A DNA stretch of 64,000 nt from Falsihalocynthiibacter sp042445055 (GTDB lineage Bacteria > Pseudomonadota > Alphaproteobacteria > Rhodobacterales > Rhodobacteraceae), in assembly GCF_042445055.1 (NCBI RefSeq), contig NZ_CP170339.1:2046001-2110000 (forward strand). The letters are read 5' to 3'. This document shows positions 38,701 through 44,700 of the stretch, piece by piece. Position numbers and translations under genes: made by a program. The notes under the pieces were generated by a model, which saw nothing but the letters and a program-made list of their open reading frames with translations, was not told the origin of the DNA and did not search any database. Numbering within the stretch: position 1 is the stretch's first letter; the number at the start of each line of letters is the position of its first letter.

Positions 38701-41700
38701 CCCGTGGAAATACCCACCGCCAAAGCACCCGCGACGCTTACTTTCTTGCCGCCAGCACCCGCGATACCAAGGGCCGAGAGCTTGGATTCATAGCCATCCT
38801 GCGCGTTCTCTTTGGAGGTTGCCGAAACAGCCACACCGTCCGATGTGATCGACGCACCATCCGCAATCGACGCCTCGGTCTTGTTATTCAGGATCGCAAG
38901 GCCAACGCCGACGCCGACGCTGATTTGGCTCTTGGCGTTCACCGCCGAACCATCGCCCGACACGGCCAATCCAACCGTATTGGCCGCATCAACTGAAACT
39001 GGTCCGCCCACATTGACCGTCACATCGCCAAGGCTGGCGGTGACTTTGTCCTGCGCGGCAGCGATACCTGCTGCGGCTGCAACTGTGACCTTGGAGCCGT
39101 TTTTCTTGCCCTGCCCGTCACGCTGCGAACCTTGGGTCTTGTCCATCGTGTTGGCGCTTGTCGAAGAGCCACCAGTTGTGTCGTTTTTCTTCTGATCGCC
39201 AGATTGGCTGAATTTGCCACCCTCGGCCGTTGCCGTTGCATGGGCGTCATATGTACGAGAAGATGTTGCCGAAATCGCAAGGCTCCCCGCCGTCAGATCC
39301 CGCTCAAGGCTTGCCGTCGTTACAGATGTATTTTCAAGCGCGCCATCCGCATCCCCGTTGCCGAGAATAAGCGCAGCAGAAGCCCCAACACCCGCTTTTC
39401 CGGACTTGGTGTTCCCATCGGACTTCGCACTATGTGTGCCCGCGTTCGACGCCGAAATTGTAACCGCGCCCGTCCCCATCGAGAGCGCATTGCCCGTACC
39501 GATACGCGCAACTGTGTTTTGGTTCAGCATTGCCAATGCGACCGACGCATCAACGGCGATCCCGCCAGCCGACCCTGCCGAAGCCTCTGTTTCGGTTGAA
39601 ACATCGGTGCTCGCAGAGACATTGAAACCGTTGCCATTCGTAAACGTCGCGCCGTCTTCCAGCTCGGCGTAAGTATCTGTATTGATGAAGTTAAGCGCAA
39701 CCGAAGCACCCACCCCAACTTGAGTACCAGTTGCACCACCAGAGGACGGAAGCGCCTTGGACACCGCGTTCATTTTCTGCTCGGCAATGATCGAAGAGGT
39801 ACCCGTACCCGCATTCACAATCGCAGACTCTCCAATCGTGGCGGAGGTATCTGCATTCACCGTGTTAATTGCGAGCGACCCCGCGATGCCAACCTTGGAC
39901 GCACCCGCGCCAGACGTTGCCTGCGCGTTGATTTCATCGGTGACATCACTGCCATCTAGCGACTGAACCGCCGCTACATTCACGCCATTCCCGCTATGGG
40001 TTGCGTTGCCCAAACGGGCGGTATTTGTCTCTTCGACAACGTTCACGGAAACTGCGACGCCAACGCCGATCTGCGTCGCCGCGCCGCCCTCGGCCTTAAC
40101 GGCGGATCCGTCGGACGTGGCGGAACCGTTGGTGTTATTGGCAGATTTAATGCTAATCGCGCCACCGGAAACGATGCTGACTGAGTCCGGAACAACGGCT
40201 TGGGTCGTGGATTTCTGATCGTTGATCGCAACGGCCGCCGCGACCGCAACCTTACCCTCTGAAGTTTTGGCTGAACGCTTGCTGCTGTTGCCCGCTTGCG
40301 AAGAGGTCGAGGATTGCTGCGAACTATCGCCAACACCCGAGGCCTGCTGTTTATCCGCGCCGTCATTCATCTGCGCGGTCGTTGTGTCATCAACGCTCTC
40401 GCCCGAACTGGTTGGCGCGGCATCCGCATCGCTACCCGCTTTCGTACCCGCGGCACTCGCCGTCGAAGACAGCGTAGAACTTGAAACTCCACCCGCCGAG
40501 AAGGACACGGCCCCCGTTGCGTTGATGTTGCGTTCGGTGGTGGCGAGGGATTGATCGTCGATCAGCGCAAGTGCGAGCGAGGCACCGATGGCGGCCTTGC
40601 TGCCTGCGGCCTTGCCGGAAGCCGTTGTAATTGTTGATGAACTCTGCGCCGCAGAGATCGAGACATCGCCGCTTGCAGCCTGGGTTGCACCGCTGCCAAG
40701 ACGCGCGGTCGTGGTGTTGTTGATGATCGAAAGCGCCAGCGCAGGGGTCACCGCAATGCCGCCCGCAGCCCCCGCTTCGGCAACCGTTTCCGCCTCATAG
40801 GTGCCGCTCGCCGCAAGCGTCATCGCGCCCGCGCCCGTCACCGTCGCGCTGTCCGCGATTTCGGCTGTCGAGCGGTTCGCCAGAATGTTCAGCGCAACCG
40901 ACGCGCCAACCCCAACCTGATCACCAGACGCACCGCCCCCAACCGGAAGCGCCTCCGCCTTGCTCGACCCTTGATTATCCGCCGTCAAATTCACCGCACC
41001 AGACGCCGCAACCGTCGCACCAGACGCAACTTGCGCAACGCTCTGCGTGTCGATCAGGTTGATGGCAACCGAGCCCGCGATGCCCACTTTGCTGCCGCCC
41101 GCACCCGAGGTCGCAGAGGCAATATAGCTGTCGGATTTCGTGTCTGTGTTGGTCGAATCCGCCATGGATTTCGCAACATCCAGCTTCAGTGCCGCGATAT
41201 TCAGCCCACCGGTATCATGAGTTGCAACGCCCAGAATCGCGTCGTTCTTTGATTTCACAACGTTCACGGAAACCGCTGCGCCGATGCCGATCTGCGCCGG
41301 ATCAGGCGTGTTGCCCGCTTCGTCTTCAACGCCAACCGCCGCCCCTGTCGAGGTCGCTTCGCCCGTTGTATTGTTTGCCGTTTCGATGCTCAGTACACCG
41401 CCGGAGGTGATCTCGACACCATTCGGAACCACCGCCTGAACGGTGTTGTTTTGATCATTGATCGCAACCGCCGCCGCGACCGACACTTTGCTGCCGCCGC
41501 TGGAGGCAGAGCGCCCCTCTTCGTCATTCGCCGCCGTTTCGGTGGAGGCTTGCTGGCTGCTGTCGCCAACGCCCGAAGCCTTCTGCTTGTCCGAGCCCGC
41601 GCCCATTTGTTTGGTGACGGTGGAATCCACATCAGATTCTTCGCCCGAAGATGCGGAGCCGTCGTCCTCAGCTGCCGCGCCGCCAGAAGCGCTTGCGGTG

Positions 41701-44700
41701 GAGGTCAGAACAGAGCTCGACGCACCCATGGCCGAGAAGGACACGCTTCCCGTTGCGTTGATGTTGCGTTCGGTGGTGGCGAGGGATTGATCGTCGATCA
41801 GCGCAAGTGCGAGCGAGGCACCGATGGCGGCCTTGCTGCCTGCGGCCTTGCCGGAAGCCGTTGTAATTGTTGAGGAACTCTGCGCCGCAGAGATCGAGAC
41901 ATCGCCGCTTGCAGCCTGGGTTGCACCGCTGCCAAGACGCGCGGTCGTGGTGTTGTTGATGATCGAAAGCGCCAGCGCAGGGGTCACCGCAATGCCGCCC
42001 GCAGCCCCCGCTTCGGCAACCGTTTCCGCCTCATAGGTGCCGCTCGCCGCAAGCGTCATCGCGCCCGCGCCCGTCACCGTCGCGCTGTCCGCGATTTCGG
42101 CTGTCGAGCGGTTCGCCAGAATGTTCAGCGCAACCGACGCGCCAACCCCAACCTGATCACCAGACGCACCGCCCCCAACCGGAAGCGCCTCCGCCTTGCT
42201 CGACCCTTGATTATCCGCCGTCAAATTCACCGCACCAGACGCCGCAACCGTCGCACCAGACGCAACTTGCGCAACGCTCTGCGTGTCGATCAGGTTGATG
42301 GCAACCGAGCCCGCGATGCCCACTTTGCTGCCGCCCGCACCCGAGGTCGCAGAGGCAATATAGCTGTCGGATTTCGTGTCTGTGTTGGTCGAATCCGCCA
42401 TGGATTTCGCAACATCCAGCTTCAGTGCCGCGATATTCAGCCCACCGGTATCATGAGTTGCAACGCCCAGAATCGCGTCGTTCTTTGATTTCACAACGTT
42501 CACGGAAACCGCTGCGCCGATGCCGATCTGCGCCGGATCAGGCGTGTTGCCCGCTTCGTCTTCAACGCCAACCGCCGCCCCTGTCGAGGTCGCTTCGCCC
42601 GTTGTATTGTTTGCCGTTTCGATGCTCAGTACACCGCCGGAGGTGATCTCGACACCATTCGGAACCACCGCCTGAACGGTGTTGTTTTGATCATTGATCG
42701 CAACCGCCGCCGCGACCGACACTTTGCTGCCGCCGCTGGAGGCAGAGCGCCCCTCTTCGTCATTCGCCGCCGTTTCGGTGGAGGCTTGCTGGCTGCTGTC
42801 GCCAACGCCCGAAGCCTTCTGCTTGTCCGAGCCCGCGCCCATTTGTTTGGTGACGGTGGAATCCACATCAGATTCTTCGCCCGAAGATGCGGAGCCGTCG
42901 TCCTCAGCTGCCGCGCCGCCAGAAGCGCTTGCGGTGGAGGTCAGAACAGAGCTCGACGCACCCATGGCCGAGAAGGACACGCTTCCCGTTGCGTTGATGT
43001 TGCGTTCGGTGGTGGCGAGGGATTGATCGTCGATCAGCGCAAGTGCGAGCGAGGCACCGATGGCGGCCTTGCTGCCTGCGGCCTTGCCGGAAGCCGTTGT
43101 AATTGTTGAGGAACTCTGCGCCGCAGAGATCGAGACATCGCCGCTTGCAGCCTGGGTTGCACCGCTGCCAAGACGCGCGGTCGTGGTGTTGTTGATGATC
43201 GAAAGCGCCAGCGCAGGGGTCACCGCAATGCCGCCCGCAGCCCCCGCTTCGGCAACCGTTTCCGCCTCATAGGTGCCGCTCGCCGCAAGCGTCATCGCGC
43301 CCGCGCCCGTCACCGTCGCGCTGTCCGCGATTTCGGCTGTCGAGCGGTTCGCCAGAATGTTCAGCGCAACCGACGCGCCAACCCCAACCTGATCACCAGA
43401 CGCACCGCCCCCAACCGGAAGCGCCTCCGCCTTGCTCGACCCTTGATTATCCGCCGTCAAATTCACCGCACCAGACGCCGCAACCGTCGCACCAGACGCA
43501 ACTTGCGCAACGCTCTGCGTGTCGATCAGGTTGATGGCGACCGAGCCGGCCACACCGACATTCGATGCACCCGCTCCAGAAGTGGATTCGGTCGAGAAGC
43601 TGTTCCCGTCGCCCGTAGTCAGCGCGGATAGATCTAGGCTTCCTGCGGTGATGTCGGTCTCGATCACTGCGTCATTCTTGACTTTGGCGAGGTTAATCCC
43701 AACCGCAACGCCAACGCCCGTTGTAGAGTCCACCGCAGAGCCATCAGCGATGACATTTGCTGTGTTTTCAGTTGACGATTTGACCGTTACGGCACCAGAA
43801 ATTCCTGCTGCAATAGAGGAAGATATCGTTGCGGATGTGTCTGATGTGAGATCAGAAACGGCGAGGCCGCCAACGACGGAAACCGATCCATCGGCTGTGC
43901 TTGCTTCTTCTTCATAATTGGTAAGTTGCTCGTCCGCTTCCGAGCCTGCTTTATTGCCCGTTGAGCCGCCTTCTGCCGCTTTGGCAGTGACGGAAATATC
44001 CGTAACGGTCGAGGCCTCAAGCGTCAGAGAGTCTGCATTTAGTGTAGCATTTTCAGACAGTTCCACGGATGTGTTAACATCAACAACGCTAACACCAACG
44101 CTTGCGCCGAAGGCGGCTGTTTGTGGGGTTGCGTCCGCCACTGATGTGACTGCATTGCGTGCTAGAAGGTCGATTGCGCCAGTTGCGTTAACGTTGCTGT
44201 TGCCACCAATCTTAACGCGTGAGGTGCTGTTGATTGTCGATACCGCGACGGCCCCGTCGGCCTTGGCGTTCGCAGGGGCGAGGGACTCTGTAAGGATGTT
44301 GGATTCAACCGTTGCATCCGCCGTAAGGGCTATGCTTCCTGCGCTCAAATCTGTCGTGCCCAGCACGTCAACCGCTGAGGTTACATCCGTCACGACCACG
44401 CCGATTGGCAACATGCCGACGCCACCGTTCGAGGCGGCGGTCGCCGTAGCGCTAAAGATGTCGCTTGCGTCGATGTTCGCCGAGTTCAGCGTGATGATCG
44501 CTTCTGCTTTGGGAAGGGCGAGCAACAGGCTCGATTGATCCAAAGTAGAGGTGGCGGAGAGATAGATATTCGCACCAGACAAGATCGGGGCGACGCCCGC
44601 GCCCTGCCCGATTTCAATCGAGGCGGTTCCACCGCTTGTGCGCGCAGCGGTGAGGTAGACATTACCCGTCGTACCTGCGGTAATAGTTGAACCATCCTCT

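Noticed and set aside
40513..43538. Repeat array considered as a CRISPR or transposon array
   Set aside because: The repeat unit is long, in frame and coding, with no spacers, no terminal inverted repeats and no transposase.
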